From the NCBI GenBank assembly GCA_026399205.1, contig JAPLRL010000034.1, positions 1 to 64,000 of the forward strand: a stretch of DNA of 64,000 nt, written 5' to 3'. The translations under genes and the position numbers were made by a program. The stretch is from Gammaproteobacteria bacterium (GTDB lineage: Bacteria > Pseudomonadota > Gammaproteobacteria > Legionellales > Legionellaceae). Below the pieces are notes generated by a model that saw only the letters and a program-made list of their open reading frames with translations, did not search any database and was not told the origin of the DNA. Position 1 is the stretch's first letter; every line of letters starts with the position of its first letter. This document shows positions 63,348 through 64,000 of this stretch, piece by piece.

Positions 63348-64000
63348 TGAGTGCGAACATTGAGGTGTTACTTCCTGGATCAAGGGCGTCATCATATCCG
63401 ATATGGATAGGGTCTGGGTGCCTAGACACCGTTGCGTCACTGATCCCTAAAAATAAGAGCACCATCGTGTTGATGACGGATCGCACGGTTAAAAAATATT
63501 ATGCACTAGCGCTCGAGCAATCCATAAAAAAAGCAGGGCACAAGACCTTATTACTGTCTTTTCCAGCTGGCGAGAAGTCTAAACAGATTCGTACAAAGTT
63601 GAGACTTGAAGAAAAGATGCTAGCCTATGGCTGTGATCGAGACACCCTTATTTTAGCGGTAGGCGGCGGTGTGGTCGGTGATTTGGCAGGCTTTATCGCA
63701 GCAACTTATATGCGAGGTATTGCCTATATACAAATTCCTACCACGTTACTTGCGATGTTGGATAGTTCTGTGGGTGGAAAAACCGGGATTGATACGCCCC
63801 ACGGTAAAAATCTGATTGGCGCATTCTGGCAGCCGATTGCGGTGGTATCTGATGTGAATTGTTTGAGGACATTATCTAAAAAACAGATGATTAATGGGTT
63901 GATTGAGGCGGTTAAGGTCTTTTTGACGAGTGATCGGGGGGGGCTGGGGTTTTTAGAGGAAAATTTAGACATAATTATTTCTGGCGACACCCCGTCATCC
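63347..64000 (+). CDS. aroB: 3-dehydroquinate synthase (partial, cut by window end)
   Basis: Second step of the shikimate pathway. 218 codons are visible. LILAVGGGVVGDLAGFIAAT is the NAD-binding GGGVxxD block, YIQIPTTLLAMLDSSVGGKT and GIDTPHGKNLIGAFWQP follow, with NGLIEAVK as the last clear motif. The final bases CCCCGTCATCC, in frame, are the start of the CGTCATCCC repeat, so this gene probably also carries an in-frame palindrome. ATG at 63347 shares a base with the stop of the preceding gene. Confidence 0.92.
   Translation, partial: MSANIEVLLPGSRASSYPIWIGSGCLDTVASLIPKNKSTIVLMTDRTVKKYYALALEQSIKKAGHKTLLLSFPAGEKSKQIRTKLRLEEKMLAYGCDRDTLILAVGGGVVGDLAGFIAATYMRGIAYIQIPTTLLAMLDSSVGGKTGIDTPHGKNLIGAFWQPIAVVSDVNCLRTLSKKQMINGLIEAVKVFLTSDRGGLGFLEENLDIIISGDTPSS

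Noticed and set aside
1-64000. CRISPR array
   Set aside because: Repeats are dispersed palindromes with no regular repeat-spacer ladder and no cas genes.
1-64000. Insertion sequence with transposase
   Set aside because: Many inverted repeats but no transposase or integrase gene recognised.

Overview
The window is a chromosome segment of a gammaproteobacterium. Conserved neighbourhoods (lepA-lepB-rnc, queA-tgt-yajC-secD-secF, ftsB-eno, an aroA-aroK-DAHP synthase-aroB cluster), a string of related major facilitator transporters, effector-like and eroding genes, and very many palindromic repeats point to a host-associated member of the Legionellales (Coxiella/Rickettsiella/Diplorickettsia side). 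This placement is inferred from gene content and was not tested by any search.

Layout. 0-9 kb: carB (no carA beside it), greA, ppa, rpmE, a short malic enzyme and two tandem MFS transporters. 9-12 kb: a possible nucleoside-deoxyribosyltransferase-like protein, a membrane protein of unknown function, and a remnant of an acetyl-CoA hydrolase/CoA-transferase caught between two repeats. 12-21 kb: lepA, lepB, rnc, queA, a gutted tgt, yajC, secD, secF. 21-24 kb: PAP2 phosphatase, etfBA, ald. 24-29 kb: a receiver protein, a HigBA-type toxin-antitoxin pair, a cyclodipeptide synthase lying directly against a broken histidine kinase gene, an M50 protease and an Hpt protein. 29-35 kb: PBP1A, rhodanese, ftsB, enolase and two unknown or effector-like genes. 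35-44 kb: an AT-richer accessory stretch with a one-module NRPS (A-T-C), VapBC, a glutamine synthetase, an F-box-like fragment and a DUF4143-type ATPase, ending at tRNA-Pro(CGG). 44-50 kb: ispB, cyclophilin, SDR, MMPL transporter. 50-58 kb: one 2822-residue protein with a SecA-like motor. 58-64 kb: an ilvE remnant, a third MFS transporter, a leuC-like remnant and the aro cluster, cut by the window edge in aroB.

The most striking pattern is the set of palindromic elements. At least eight sequence families recur across the window. Several copies lie inside protein-coding genes without breaking the reading frame: aroA, four sites in the giant SecA-like gene, and the tgt-like gene. aroB probably begins another at the window edge. 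Other copies sit exactly where genes are truncated (ilvE remnant, F-box-like gene, CoA-transferase remnant) or supply stop codons. This resembles the known behaviour of Rickettsia palindromic elements, but the sequence families here are different.

The second theme is small-peptide chemistry in a genome that is losing functions. A predicted XYP-type cyclodipeptide synthase and a free-standing A-T-C NRPS, whose specificity residues read closest to asparagine, lie about 9 kb apart, while branched-chain amino acid genes (ilvE, leuC-like) and the catalytic core of tgt are eroded.
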